Shown piece after piece: positions 54,069 through 63,576 of a DNA stretch of 64,000 nucleotides. Each line of letters starts with the position of its first letter. The first letter of the stretch is position 1. The DNA comes from a bacterium HR29. GTDB lineage: Bacteria > Chloroflexota > Dehalococcoidia > Tepidiformales > Tepidiformaceae. The notes beneath the pieces were generated by a model. The model was not told where the DNA came from and made no database searches. It saw only the letters and a list, made by a program, of their open reading frames with translations. The position numbers and the translations under genes are program-made. The stretch covers positions 1,215,602 through 1,279,601 of the forward strand of contig BEIF01000001.1 in NCBI GenBank assembly GCA_002898215.1, in the 5' to 3' direction.

Positions 54069-55723
54069 CGTGACCACTCGGCGATGGATGCGAAGCGCTG
54101 GGAAGGGCTAGCGAGGAGGTCGGGGACCTTCGCTTCGACCCCCGAGCGGAGCAGGTAGGTGTAGCGGGGATAGGCGATGATGGCGCTGGGCACCACGTCC
54201 TGCCAAACCTCCTGGAGCTGACGGTACATATCGCGGCGGACCTCTTCGTCGAGGGTGGTCCGGGCCGTCTCGATGAGCCGGTCGACGACCGCGTCGGAGA
54301 AGTTGGCGATGTTCAGGCCGGCGGTGCCCATCTGGGTGCTGTGCCAGGCGAAGTAGGGGTCAGGGTCCGGTCCCTGCTCCCAGCCAGCGAGAGCTATCTC
54401 GTATCGCCGCTGCTGGAGGAAGTCGCGCCGGAGGACGGCGAAGGTGGTGCTGGCAACGGTGGCGCGAATCCCCAGTTCGTCGAGCTGCCGAGCGACGGCA
54501 TCGGCCACTGCGATCCGCGTCGGGTCGTTATCGGTGCGAATGGTGACTCGGAACTCGGCGCCCTCCTTTACCAGCGTGCCCATGGTAGGGTGGGGCCGCC
54601 AGCCCGCCTCTTCGAGGAGGCGGCGCGCTCGCTCGAGGTCCCGCTCCCGACGGTCAAGTTCGGACACGTAGGCCCACGAGCCGGGTGCGATCGGCGAGGC
54701 CGAGGGTGTGCCGGCGCCACCGAGCGCTTCCGCGACGATCGCCTCGCGGTCGAGGGCGAGGGAGATCGCCTGCCGCACCCGGACATCGGCGAAGGTGTTC
54801 GCCTGCGCGTTGTTGAGGTAGAGGACGAGGTACGCAGCCCGCTGGGGCGTCAGGATTCGCACCCCGGACATCCGCTCCAGCTGCACCCGCTGGGATTCGG
54901 GGAGAGGGTCGCGAAGGAGCACGCCATCAACTCTGCCCGACTGGAAGAGCCGCACGCCCGCTCCGACATCGCTCACGAACACGAGCCGGATACGACCGAT
55001 CCGGGGCCGCCCGAGATGGTAGTCGGAATTCGCTTCGAGGACGGCTTCCGAGGACGAGAGGGAGACGAGACGGTAGGGCCCAGTTCCAACGGGAGCCGCG
55101 TTGAATGGCGCGTCGTACAGCTGGTCAGCCGTCAACCCGCGCAGGAGATGTTCGGGCAAGACCCCGATGGTGGCGTAGCGGGCAAGGAACGGCGCCGAAG
55201 GCGCATCCAGCTCGAAGACCACCGTGCGCTCGTCCGGCGTCTCCACTCGGACCGATTGCCACGCTTCGGCGAGGAGGGGATCGCCGCGGAAACCTGGGTC
55301 GACGACCTGGCGAATCGTGAAGGCGACGTCGTAGGAGGTAACCGGTTGGCCGTCGTGCCACTTCAGTCCCGGACGTAGCCGGAAGGTGTAGGTCCTACCG
55401 TCGGCCGAGACGGACGGGAGCGCTTCGGCGAGGTCCGGCTCGACCCGGCCGTCCGGGGCGAGGCGGACAAGCCCGGAGAAGAGGAGGGCGACGAGATCCT
55501 GGTCGGGCTCGTTCAGCGAGGCATAGATGGGGTTGATGCGTTGCCAGGTGCCGGGGACGGCCTCGGTGTATTCGCTCAGGCCCGGCAAGAGGCCGCCGTC
55601 ACCGTCTCGGGCTTGGAGCGCCAGGGCAGCGAGGGATGCAGCCGCCGCCAGGAAGAGGGCTGCACCGAGGACGAGCGCCGGAGAACCGTTGAGCCGCGAC
55701 CATCGCGCCGGCCGACGCGCCAT
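54065..55723 (-). CDS. ABC transporter substrate-binding protein, family 5 (peptide/nickel type)
   Basis: A 552-residue SBP_bac_5 protein. One N-terminal hydrophobic segment (about 17-37) without a lipobox Cys suggests a signal anchor. The family start YTEAVPGTWQRINPIYAS and the LRPGLKWHDGQPVTSYDVAFTI signature are present, with FAWHSTQMGT near the end. No permease or ATPase genes are adjacent; instead it is first in a string with SAM hydrolase, fmt and rlmN. Confidence 0.92.
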   Translation of the reverse strand: MARRPARWSRLNGSPALVLGAALFLAAAASLAALALQARDGDGGLLPGLSEYTEAVPGTWQRINPIYASLNEPDQDLVALLFSGLVRLAPDGRVEPDLAEALPSVSADGRTYTFRLRPGLKWHDGQPVTSYDVAFTIRQVVDPGFRGDPLLAEAWQSVRVETPDERTVVFELDAPSAPFLARYATIGVLPEHLLRGLTADQLYDAPFNAAPVGTGPYRLVSLSSSEAVLEANSDYHLGRPRIGRIRLVFVSDVGAGVRLFQSGRVDGVLLRDPLPESQRVQLERMSGVRILTPQRAAYLVLYLNNAQANTFADVRVRQAISLALDREAIVAEALGGAGTPSASPIAPGSWAYVSELDRRERDLERARRLLEEAGWRPHPTMGTLVKEGAEFRVTIRTDNDPTRIAVADAVARQLDELGIRATVASTTFAVLRRDFLQQRRYEIALAGWEQGPDPDPYFAWHSTQMGTAGLNIANFSDAVVDRLIETARTTLDEEVRRDMYRQLQEVWQDVVPSAIIAYPRYTYLLRSGVEAKVPDLLASPSQRFASIAEWSR

Positions 55724-55736
55724 CGACGGGAGCCGC

Positions 55737-55958
55737 CTACCGTTGAGCTTGCACGCTCAGGAACGAGACGAAGATGAAGACGATCACCAGGATGATGGTC
55801 GCTTGGAAGAGCGTCCGTTCAAGCCCGCGCTTCGTGCGGTAGACGGAGCCACCGGACATGCTCCCGAGGGCTGCCCCGAACCCGGAGCCCTTCACCTGGA
55901 GCAGGACGACGAGGATGAGGATGAGCGAGACGGCGATTTGGAGGAGGTTGAACCACAT
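55737..55958 (-). CDS. secG: Preprotein translocase subunit SecG
   Basis: A 73-residue two-helix SecG, part of the SecYEG channel. It has LLQIAVSLILILVVLLQ, the GSGFGAALGSMSGGSVYRTKRGLE loop characteristic of SecG, and a second helix. The ATG begins one base after the yvcK stop. Confidence 0.93.
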   Translation of the reverse strand: MWFNLLQIAVSLILILVVLLQVKGSGFGAALGSMSGGSVYRTKRGLERTLFQATIILVIVFIFVSFLSVQAQR

Positions 55959-55959
55959 C

Positions 55960-57357
55960 TTACTGCACCAGCGCCGCCGATTCGCGCTCCACGATGGCAC
56001 GGGCCTCGGCGAGCACCGCGTTTCTGCCATCGTACAAGCGCATCAGACAAGCGGCGAGCTTGGCGGGGTCGTGCCGGTACCGGTTCTCTTCGGCCACGAC
56101 ATCCGCCTCGACGACGCGGATGCCTCGCAGCGCGGGCGATGAGGCGTCGCGCAGGGCGACGGGCGCCGAGTGCCAGCTCTCGGGGAGCGGGGCAGCGATG
56201 TTGCTGTTCGCCACCACGACATCGAACAGGCCGGGGCCCGTGTGGCGGAGGATGGCCTCGACGTGGTCGGCAACGCTGAACCCATCCGTCTCGCCGTGCT
56301 GGGTGGCAACGTTGCAAACGAAGACACGGAGCGCCGTGGTGGCCTGGAGCGCCTTCCGGATGCCGGGGACAAGGAGGTTCGGCAGGACGGACGTGTAGAG
56401 GCTTCCGGGCCCCACGACGACCAGATCAGCCTCCATGATGGCTCGCACGGCGTCGGGGTGCGCCTCGGCGTTCGGCGGGTTGAGGAACACCTCTTTGATG
56501 CGCGAGCCCCGTTCCGTGATGTTATGTTCACCGTGGACCAACTCCCCGTCCTCGGTGCGGGCACTGAGGGTGACGTCCTCGAGTGTCGAGGGAAGGATGG
56601 CGCCGCGGACGTTCAGAACCCGGCTCGTTTCGTGGATGGCGGTCTCGAAGTTCCCGGTGATTTCGGACATCGCCACGATGAAGAGGTTGCCGAAGGAGTG
56701 TCCCTCCAGCCCGGTTCCCTCTTTGAAGCGGTACTGGAACAGCCGCGACATGAGGGGCTCGGCTTCGGCGAGGGCGGCGATGCACTGGCGGATATCCCCC
56801 GGAGCGATGACGCCGAACTCCTGCCTGAGGCGGCCCGTACTGCCGCCATCATCCGCCACCGTGACGATGGCGGTGATGTTCGAGGTGTAGTTCTTGATGC
56901 CTCGCAGGAGGTTGGAAAGCCCGGTACCGCCACCGATGGCCACGATGCGTGGGCCGCGGGAAAGAATCCGCTTGGCGTAGATGGCGTCGGTGATGCTCTG
57001 GTCCCGCCCGGGGCGTACGAAGGCGAAGAGGAGCGATTCGTTCAGCTTCCACACGGAGATGCCCACCGTAGCGAGGGAGAGGCCCATGAAGAGCACGCCG
57101 CGGGCCCAACGCGGAATGAACTGCAGCGTGATGTAGTAGAACGGGGCGGGGAAGGTGTAGGTGAGGTACGCCTCGCGGAGGACGTAGGCGATACCCAGCC
57201 CCATGAAGACGACGCCGAGGAGCAGCAGCAACAGCCACCGCTTGATGTGCATGCCCGGGTAGAGCCACTTCAGGGCGTTGTGGGCAAGGACGCGATCCCA
57301 CCAGCCGCTCCCTGGGGGTTTGCCGTTCCGAGCCCGCCACCGGGCGAGCAGGCTCAT
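55960..57357 (-). CDS. yvcK: YvcK/CofD-like protein with N-terminal membrane segments
   Basis: YvcK-family proteins bind UDP-sugars and link gluconeogenic growth to cell-wall synthesis. The core starts near residue 136 with IVAIGGGTGLSNLLRGIK, followed by VTVADDGGSTGRLR, GDIRQCI, GHSFGNLF and GPGSLYTSVLPNL. Unlike the short Bacillus form it has about 130 extra N-terminal residues containing two membrane helices (about 39-60 and 85-103), an arrangement seen in some Chloroflexota and other phyla. CofD shares the fold, but these motifs are YvcK-like. Its start overlaps the gatB stop. Confidence 0.92.
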   Translation of the reverse strand: MSLLARWRARNGKPPGSGWWDRVLAHNALKWLYPGMHIKRWLLLLLLGVVFMGLGIAYVLREAYLTYTFPAPFYYITLQFIPRWARGVLFMGLSLATVGISVWKLNESLLFAFVRPGRDQSITDAIYAKRILSRGPRIVAIGGGTGLSNLLRGIKNYTSNITAIVTVADDGGSTGRLRQEFGVIAPGDIRQCIAALAEAEPLMSRLFQYRFKEGTGLEGHSFGNLFIVAMSEITGNFETAIHETSRVLNVRGAILPSTLEDVTLSARTEDGELVHGEHNITERGSRIKEVFLNPPNAEAHPDAVRAIMEADLVVVGPGSLYTSVLPNLLVPGIRKALQATTALRVFVCNVATQHGETDGFSVADHVEAILRHTGPGLFDVVVANSNIAAPLPESWHSAPVALRDASSPALRGIRVVEADVVAEENRYRHDPAKLAACLMRLYDGRNAVLAEARAIVERESAALVQ

Positions 57358-58823
57358 TGCAGCTCCTCGGTGAGCAGCTCGTGGACGAGCTGGGGATTCG
57401 CGCGGCCCCGCGTTTCGCGCATCACTTGGCCGATGAGGAACTTCACCGCCGCCTCCTTCCCCGCGCGGTAATCCGCCACAGCCTTAGGGTTAGCCTCGAT
57501 CACCTTACGCACCAGCCCTCTGAGCTCATCGGCGGCGGAGATTTGGGCGAGGCCAGCTCGCTCCACGATGGCGGAGGCGGCTTCGCCCGTCGCAGTCATC
57601 TCGTCGAACACCTTCTTCGCTACCTGGCCAGTAATCGTTCCCCGCTCGACGAGCATGGCCAGCTCGGCGAGCCGCTCCGCCGGCACTGGGAACGCCTCCA
57701 TCTCCGCCTCGCGCTCGTTCAGCCAGCGGGCCACCTCGCCCAACATCCAGTTGGCTGCGACCTTCGCACGGCGCGACGGCTCGCCTTCCAGGGCGGCCAT
57801 CAAGCGCTCGAAGTAGTCGGCACGGGCGCGGTCCTCGCTCAGCAGCCCAGCTTCGTACTCCGAGAGGCCAAACGTGCGGAAGCGCTCTCGCTTCGCATCG
57901 GGAAGTTCCGGTAACCGCTGCCGAATGCGCTCCACCCACTCCCGGCTGAGGCGCAGGGGCGGAAGGTCGGGCTCGGGGAAGTATCGGTAGTCGGACGCCT
58001 CCTCCTTCGTTCGCTGGGGAACGGTGACCTTCCGCTCGTCATCCCAGCCGCGCGTCTCCTGGACGACCGCGCCACCGGATGAGAGCACCTCCGCCTGGCG
58101 GCGCTCCTCGAAGGAGAGCGCCTCGAAGACGGCGCGGAAGCTGTTCATGTTCTTGACCTCCACCTTGGGGCCGAGGACGTCGGTACCTCGCGGGCGGAGG
58201 CTGATGTTGGCGTCGCAGCGGAAATCGCCCTCCTCCATGTTCGCCCGCGAGACGCCGATGTACCGGAGGATTTGGCGCAACTTCACCAGGTACTCGCGGG
58301 CTTCGGCGGGAGAACGGATGTCCGGGTAGCTCACGATCTCCACCAGGGGCACGCCCGATCGGTTCACATCGATCAGGCTGTACCGCTCCCCCGTCACGGG
58401 GTCCTGGCGGTGGATGAGCTTCGCGGTGTCCTCCTCCATGTGCACGCGCTGGATGCGCACCCGGCGGCGTTCGCCGTTCACCTCGACATCGAGCCACCCG
58501 TTTCGGCAGATGGGGAGGTCGTACTGCGAGATCTGGTACCCCTTCATCAGGTCGGGATAGGGATAGTTCTTTCGGTCGAACTTGCTGTACTCGGCGATCT
58601 CGCAGTTGAGGGCGAGGCCGGCCATCACGATGTACTCGATGGCACGCTCGTTGATCACGGGGAGCGTCCCAGGCATCCCGAGGCAGACGGGACAGACGTG
58701 AGTGTTCGGCTCCGCGCCGGCGTAATCGGCGCTGCAGCCACAGAACATCTTGCTCGCCGTGGTGAGGTGGACGTGGACTTCGAGCCCGATGATCGTTTCG
58801 AAGTCCGTTGCGACTGTCGTCAC
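57354..58823 (-). CDS. gatB: Asp-tRNA(Asn)/Glu-tRNA(Gln) amidotransferase subunit B
   Basis: GatB activates and amidates misacylated Glu-tRNA(Gln) or Asp-tRNA(Asn). The 489-residue protein has ETIIGLEVHVHLTT, CGCS, VCPVCLGMPG, DRKNYPYPDLMKGYQIS and RTKEEASDYRYFPEPDLPPL, with the C-terminal YqeY domain. The GTG at 58823 is preferred; the frame is open far upstream without conserved sequence. gatA and gatC are elsewhere. The tRNA-Gln gene at 63.6 kb is a natural substrate. Confidence 0.96.
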   Translation of the reverse strand: MTTVATDFETIIGLEVHVHLTTASKMFCGCSADYAGAEPNTHVCPVCLGMPGTLPVINERAIEYIVMAGLALNCEIAEYSKFDRKNYPYPDLMKGYQISQYDLPICRNGWLDVEVNGERRRVRIQRVHMEEDTAKLIHRQDPVTGERYSLIDVNRSGVPLVEIVSYPDIRSPAEAREYLVKLRQILRYIGVSRANMEEGDFRCDANISLRPRGTDVLGPKVEVKNMNSFRAVFEALSFEERRQAEVLSSGGAVVQETRGWDDERKVTVPQRTKEEASDYRYFPEPDLPPLRLSREWVERIRQRLPELPDAKRERFRTFGLSEYEAGLLSEDRARADYFERLMAALEGEPSRRAKVAANWMLGEVARWLNEREAEMEAFPVPAERLAELAMLVERGTITGQVAKKVFDEMTATGEAASAIVERAGLAQISAADELRGLVRKVIEANPKAVADYRAGKEAAVKFLIGQVMRETRGRANPQLVHELLTEELQ

Positions 58824-58855
58824 GGCTACCCTCGGCCCGTTCGAGCGCCAGGCCG

Positions 58856-58948
58856 AGTATAGGCGCCGCCTCGGCCATGGAACAATCCAGCACATCCCCG
58901 ATACATGACGCTCCCACCGGGCGGAGAGTTCCTGGAGGGAGATAGAAT
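58856..58948. promoter_or_regulatory. Divergent gatB / flavoprotein promoters
   Basis: Minus-strand TATACT at 58856-58861 gives gatB a leader of about 25 nt. Plus-strand TAGAAT at 58943-58948 is 6 nt before the flavoprotein GTG, so that transcript should begin at its start codon. Confidence 0.5.
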
Positions 58949-58954
58949 CGCCTC

Positions 58955-60094
58955 GTGGCCGAGTGGGATGTGATTGTCGTAGGGGCAGGGCCGGCCGGCT
59001 CGACCACCGCGCGGGAGTTGGCGGCAGCCGGTGTACGCGTTCTCCTCCTCGAAGGCGAGCGCCTACCGCGGTACAAGGCTTGTGGCGGCGGCGTGCCGCT
59101 GCGAACGGCACGCATGCTTCCCTTCCCGTTGGGAACGGTCGCCGAAGCGGAGGTTCGGGAGCTGGAGCTCTCGCTCCTGGGCCGGCACCGGTTCGTCCGC
59201 AACGCCGGGCGTCCCTTCGCCCTCATGGTGATGCGGGACCGCTTCGATGCCCTGCTTGCGGAGCATGCGCAGCGGGCCGGCGCCGTGCTACGGGAAGCGG
59301 CCTTCGTGCGGTCGATCGAATTCGAGCCCGCTCGCATCCGCGTTCGGGCAGACGGCTTCCAGGCAGATGCTTCCTTCCTTGTGGGGGCAGACGGCGCGAG
59401 AAGCCTCACGGCGAGAGCCGCGAATCTCGGCGTCGGCCTTGCCGAGTGCGCCGCGTGGGAGGTGGAACTCCGTCCGCGGGCGAATGTGCACACCCACCGG
59501 GCGGCCATCGAACTTGGGTACTGCCCGTGGGGATACGCTTGGGCTTTCCCGAAGGCAGGCCGCATCTCGGCGGGAATCGTGCTGCCGCTGGAACAAGCGC
59601 GCGCCCTCAAGTCCGCGGCGCGCCGGTTCCTCGAGCGGCTGGGGCTCGGGGCAGCGGAGGTGGAACGAGCGCGCGGACACAAGCTCCGTTTCCGCCGCGG
59701 GCGCGAACCCATCGCGGACGAGCGGGTCCTTCTCGTGGGTGACGCCGCCGGGCTGGCGGACGAGTTCACTCAGGAGGGCATCGCCTACGCCGTGGCCTCG
59801 GGGCGCCTCGCCGCGAAGGCCCTCCTTGCCGCCCTGTCCGGCCAGGGCGACGCTCGCACCTACGAGCGCTTGGTCGACGAGGAGCTCATGCCAGAACTGC
59901 GTGCCGCCCGGAGGATCGCCCGCATCTTCTACGGCGGGCTGCGGCGGGCTCCACTCCCCTGGTTCGGAGCCGCCAGGTTCCTCCCCCCTCTCTGGTCGAG
60001 CTTCTTCGCGGTACAGCGGGGCGAATCGACGTACGCGCGCGAGACGGCCCGGCTCGAGCCGCTTGCCGCTGCCATGGAGCGGCTCCTGCGGTGA
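58955..60094 (+). CDS. FAD-dependent geranylgeranyl reductase-family protein
   Basis: A 379-residue flavoprotein of the group that saturates isoprenoid chains or oxidises aromatic rings. The FAD fold shows VIVVGAGPAGSTTARELA, KACGGGVPL (the CGGG typical of geranylgeranyl reductases), LVGADGARS, and LLVGDAAGLADEFTQEGI. Possible substrates include menaquinone side chains or carotenoid precursors. nth follows with a GTGA overlap, probably only by shared transcription. Confidence 0.88.
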   Translation: MAEWDVIVVGAGPAGSTTARELAAAGVRVLLLEGERLPRYKACGGGVPLRTARMLPFPLGTVAEAEVRELELSLLGRHRFVRNAGRPFALMVMRDRFDALLAEHAQRAGAVLREAAFVRSIEFEPARIRVRADGFQADASFLVGADGARSLTARAANLGVGLAECAAWEVELRPRANVHTHRAAIELGYCPWGYAWAFPKAGRISAGIVLPLEQARALKSAARRFLERLGLGAAEVERARGHKLRFRRGREPIADERVLLVGDAAGLADEFTQEGIAYAVASGRLAAKALLAALSGQGDARTYERLVDEELMPELRAARRIARIFYGGLRRAPLPWFGAARFLPPLWSSFFAVQRGESTYARETARLEPLAAAMERLLR

Positions 60095-60768
60095 GCACCA
60101 TCCTCACTCCCAGCGAAATCATCGACCGGCTTTCGGCGCTCTACGGGCGGCCGAAGCTCGTCCCATCGGGCGACCCCGTGGCGGAGCTGGTCCTGACGAT
60201 CCTCTCCCAGAACACGTCGGACCGGAATTCGGGGCGCGCGTTCGTGCAGCTTCTCCGTCGGTACCGGTCCTGGGGGGAGGTGATGGCCGCTCCGGAGGAT
60301 GAACTCACGGAGGTCATCGCCATCGGCGGCCTGGCGAAGCAGAAGGCGCCCCGAATCCAGGCCGCGCTGCGGGCCATCGCCGAACGCTCGCCCGACTGGG
60401 ACCTCTCGTTCCTGCAGGAGATGCCGCTGGAGGAAGCGCGGCAGTGGCTGAGGGCGTTGCCAGGGGTTGGACCGAAGACAGCGGCCTGCGTGCTCCTCTT
60501 CTCCCTCGGGCGGCCGGCCATGCCCGTGGATACCCACGTGGAGCGGGTGGCGAAGCGGCTCGGGCTCGTACCGGAGAAGGCGAGCGCCGAAGCGGCCCAC
60601 GACCTGCTGGAGGCGCTTGTCGAACCTGCGGATTACTACCCGTTCCACATGTGCCTCATCAAGCACGGGAGGCGCGTCTGCACGGCGCGTGCCCCGCGCT
60701 GTGAGGTCTGCCCGCTTGCCGATGGCTGCGCGGCGTACCAGCGCGGCACCGTTCTCACGGGTCGTTGA
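60091..60768 (+). CDS. nth: Endonuclease III-family DNA glycosylase
   Basis: A 225-residue glycosylase/AP lyase for oxidised pyrimidines. The catalytic Lys129 is in LPGVGPKTAAC and the Asp147 in PVDTHVERV. The iron-sulphur cysteines are 197, 204, 207 and 213 with standard Cys-x6-Cys-x2-Cys-x5-Cys spacing. The GTG overlaps the upstream stop. Confidence 0.93.
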   Translation: MSTILTPSEIIDRLSALYGRPKLVPSGDPVAELVLTILSQNTSDRNSGRAFVQLLRRYRSWGEVMAAPEDELTEVIAIGGLAKQKAPRIQAALRAIAERSPDWDLSFLQEMPLEEARQWLRALPGVGPKTAACVLLFSLGRPAMPVDTHVERVAKRLGLVPEKASAEAAHDLLEALVEPADYYPFHMCLIKHGRRVCTARAPRCEVCPLADGCAAYQRGTVLTGR

Positions 60769-61651
60769 CCGCGTCGCCTTCGCGCCCGAAGTCCGCCGGA
60801 GAAGACCGCTCCGTCGATTCCGATAGGTCGGATTCGGCCGCCGGTCCGCCCCTGGCAGCGGCCCAGACGAGGGCTCGGTTCACGGCCACCAGCGCTGCCC
60901 CGCCAGCGAGTATGGCGAGGCAGTCGTTGCGGCCGATTTCGAACACGTCGGCGGCGATGCTGGCGAGCATTCGGGAGAACGGGTCACTCCCCGCTCTGCC
61001 CAGCCAGAAGGCGATGGCACCGAAGAACACCGCTCCTGGAAGCGTCCCGGCGACGAATCCCCATCCGACGAGCGCGAGCCGCCGGGTGGGGGCCGCGCGG
61101 GCCGCGGTCGCGGCGGCGAGGAGCGCCGTCGCGGCGGCGAGGGCGAAGGCCGCGACGCCCGCCCACCGATGGAGCCGCTCGTCGCGGAGCACGTCGATGA
61201 ACCAGGCGAGCAACCCCGCGCGGGAGAACCGCGAGTACGACGCCTGGCCCTCCGGGTCGAACGCCTTCGGCCCGTGGACGACCACCGCATCCGCTGCACG
61301 CACGAGCAGGAGGTGTGCGAGCTCGTCATCGGAGGCGCCAGCGACCTCGGGTGCGGTCAACGCCACCGGCACGGCGAAACCGGGCGGCCGTACCACCTCG
61401 GCCTCCGCCGCCATGGCTCGCAGGTCGTCGCCCCGGTCGGCTACATACGCGGCGGGGTCGACGGCGGCCGCGACCGCGGCCCGGATTAGCCGCTCCGCCG
61501 TCGGGGGAGCCGTGACCTGCCAGACGACGAGGGCTCCGGAGAGGAGGAGGACCGCCACGGCCAAAAGCACCGTCCAGCCGTGCGCCTCCGCCGGTGCGGG
61601 GCCGCCACCCATTCGGGGGAAGCCCCCGTATTCCGACCAGCCCCGCTGCAC
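60755..61651 (-). CDS. Hypothetical membrane protein (about 4 TM)
   Basis: A 298-residue protein with one N-terminal helix (about 27-47), an external domain of about 110 residues rich in Ala, Asp and Val, then three to four helices (about 165-260) and a charged Ser/Glu tail. No family recognised. It starts 9 bp after the RDD gene stop, so the two are likely co-transcribed, and it ends overlapping nth by 14 bp. Confidence 0.65.
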   Translation of the reverse strand: MQRGWSEYGGFPRMGGGPAPAEAHGWTVLLAVAVLLLSGALVVWQVTAPPTAERLIRAAVAAAVDPAAYVADRGDDLRAMAAEAEVVRPPGFAVPVALTAPEVAGASDDELAHLLLVRAADAVVVHGPKAFDPEGQASYSRFSRAGLLAWFIDVLRDERLHRWAGVAAFALAAATALLAAATAARAAPTRRLALVGWGFVAGTLPGAVFFGAIAFWLGRAGSDPFSRMLASIAADVFEIGRNDCLAILAGGAALVAVNRALVWAAARGGPAAESDLSESTERSSPADFGREGDAVNDP

Positions 61652-61660
61652 CCCCGGACC

Positions 61661-62239
61661 TCAGGGGAGGCGGACGACGATGGTGCCGGCGATGCGGTCG
61701 TGCAACGCGCGGCGGTGCCCATCGAACGCCGACCAGATGAGTCCAACGACGCACAGCGCCAAGCCCGCTCCGATGGAGGCCGCCGCAGCGGCGAAGGATT
61801 CCCGCGTGAGATAGGCCGCCAGCACGCCAGCCGCGAGGAAGAGGGCGTACACCAGCACCGCGATCGTTCGCGCGAGCGCGCCGAGGATGCCCAGCGGCTG
61901 GCCGTCCGATCGCAGGACGACGATCTGCATCACCGCGTCACCGATGGTCTGGCCCTTCCACGCCCACGACACGAGCAAGTAGAGGATCCACGCCAGGGGA
62001 ATCGAGAGGATGCACACCCAGAAGGCGTTGATGGCGGTCGTCGTGGGGTCGACCCGCTCGAAATCGGAGGAGAAGAGGACGATGAGCGAGCCCAGCGTGA
62101 CGAGGAGCGAGGCGATGATGAGGAGGACGAGTCCATCGAGCATGGCTGCGGCGACCCGCGCCTCGAACGAGGCGTACCGATAGCGCACCTCCCGACGGGG
62201 CAGAGGCGCGCCGCTGAAGGCGGTGGTGCCAGCCGACAT
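61661..62239 (-). CDS. RDD family membrane protein
   Basis: A 192-residue RDD protein. Typical features are ASFEARVAAAMLDGLVL at the first helix (the Arg-Asp pair appears here as a variant RVAAAMLD), WAWKGQTIGDAVMQIVVLR between helices, and FDGHRRALHDRIAGTIVV at the end. RDD proteins are poorly understood; some affect ion transport. The ATG is 7 nt after TACAAT. Confidence 0.88.
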   Translation of the reverse strand: MSAGTTAFSGAPLPRREVRYRYASFEARVAAAMLDGLVLLIIASLLVTLGSLIVLFSSDFERVDPTTTAINAFWVCILSIPLAWILYLLVSWAWKGQTIGDAVMQIVVLRSDGQPLGILGALARTIAVLVYALFLAAGVLAAYLTRESFAAAAASIGAGLALCVVGLIWSAFDGHRRALHDRIAGTIVVRLP

Positions 62240-62246
62240 CGAGGCG

Positions 62247-62252
62247 ATTGTA
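62247..62252 (-). promoter_or_regulatory. RDD gene -10 (TACAAT)
   Basis: TACAAT on the minus strand with seven bases to the RDD ATG, placing the transcription start at the start codon. Confidence 0.45.
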
Positions 62253-62329
62253 CGCCGCGCCGAGGCTAGGGTCAGACGAACCCCCTTTCCGCGCCGTTCC
62301 TCGCCGGTGCGGTAGGCTTCATTGGCGCC

Positions 62330-63568
62330 ATGGCTGCGACTGGCGAAGCCTCGGTCGTCGAGCTCCGCCCCTGGCACCCGCACGCCTGGGGGCTCGCCGC
62401 CGTCGGCGCCGGCCTCGTCGGGGTGGTAGCTGGCTTGGTGATCGCGCTCTTCGTCCAGCGGGACGACCTGGGCCCATACCGCTACCACCTTTGGCGGTGG
62501 CAGGCGGAGACGCTCCCCACCATGCTCGTCCAGGTCACCGGTCTCGAACGGCGGCCCTCCGAGGAGGAGCAACGGCGAGCCATCGAGGCGTACTTCGCGC
62601 TCACCTCCCGCATCCGGGCCGAGCTCGACCGCCCCCAGCCCGACTTGACGCTCGTCGATGCTCTGGTCCGAGAGCGGGCAGCGTACGAAGGCACGGTCGA
62701 ATTCGCCATCCGAGAGCGGGTGACGAAGGCCATCGAGGCTTCAGGGCTCCCCGAGCCCCTTCCTCTCTTCCGCGACGTTCGGGTCGTGTGGCCGCCGGTC
62801 GCCTTCGAACTCACCTCACCTCCCCAGCTCCTGGTGGTCTCGCCCCGGGCGCGCATCGAACGGGAACGGAACGTGCTCCTCAAGGACGGGCTGACGCTGG
62901 GGGAGATCGAGGCGATCGAGGCGAAGACGGACACGGCGGACCGCGTGTCGATCGTTGTCCCCCTCGGGGGCGTCGCTGCCTATCCGGCTATCGTCCGGGA
63001 CGACCGCAGCTACGCGTCGATGCTCGAGACCGCCGCTCACGAATGGGTCCACCACTACCTCGCCTTCTACCCGCTCGGCCTGTCGTGGCTGCGCGGCGCG
63101 GAAGGGGAGATCCTCAACGAGACGACGGCGAACATCGCGGGCGCGAAGCTGGCTCAGGTGGCGACTCAGCTCTTTCCGACCGAGCTTCCCCCGGGAGCCG
63201 ACGGCAGCGCGCCGATGCGGCCGCCGCCGGCGATCGATTTCCGTGCGGAGATGCGCGCCCTCCGGCTCGAGGTGGACCGGCTGCTGGAGGAGGGACGTAT
63301 CTCTGAAGCCGAGGCGGCGATGGAGGCGAAGCGCCGGTACTTCGTCGAGCACGGCATCTTCATCCGAAAGATCAACCAGGCCTACTTCGCCTTCTACGGC
63401 ACCTACGCGGACCAGCCGGCAGCTTCGAGCCCGATCGGGCCGAAGGTCGAGCGCGTGGCGGAGCTGTCGGGCGACGTGGGCACCTTCCTCCGCCTGATGC
63501 GCACGGTGCGGAGCGAACGGGACCTCGACACCCTGTTGGCGAAGCTGGAACGCGCGGCCGGCAGGTAG
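62330..63568 (+). CDS. Membrane-anchored putative HEXXH metallopeptidase, unknown family
   Basis: A 412-residue protein with one N-terminal membrane helix (about 19-43) and a large extracellular domain. Residues 237-242 read HEWVHH, a zincin HExxH, on a predicted helix; about 22 residues on, LNETTANIAG gives Glu264 as a likely third zinc ligand, as in gluzincins. Before it is a strand with GGVAAYPAIV, plausible for an edge strand. The rest, including a Glu-rich helical C terminus, matches nothing I know. Peptidase activity is inference. Confidence 0.7.
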   Translation: MAATGEASVVELRPWHPHAWGLAAVGAGLVGVVAGLVIALFVQRDDLGPYRYHLWRWQAETLPTMLVQVTGLERRPSEEEQRRAIEAYFALTSRIRAELDRPQPDLTLVDALVRERAAYEGTVEFAIRERVTKAIEASGLPEPLPLFRDVRVVWPPVAFELTSPPQLLVVSPRARIERERNVLLKDGLTLGEIEAIEAKTDTADRVSIVVPLGGVAAYPAIVRDDRSYASMLETAAHEWVHHYLAFYPLGLSWLRGAEGEILNETTANIAGAKLAQVATQLFPTELPPGADGSAPMRPPPAIDFRAEMRALRLEVDRLLEEGRISEAEAAMEAKRRYFVEHGIFIRKINQAYFAFYGTYADQPAASSPIGPKVERVAELSGDVGTFLRLMRTVRSERDLDTLLAKLERAAGR

Positions 63569-63576
63569 AAAGCTGG

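Noticed and set aside
55960-57357. yvcK gene as CofD (F420 synthesis) because F420 genes are nearby
   Set aside because: The motifs (IGGGTGLSNLLRG, VADDGGSTGRLR) and the N-terminal membrane part match YvcK rather than 2-phospho-L-lactate transferase.
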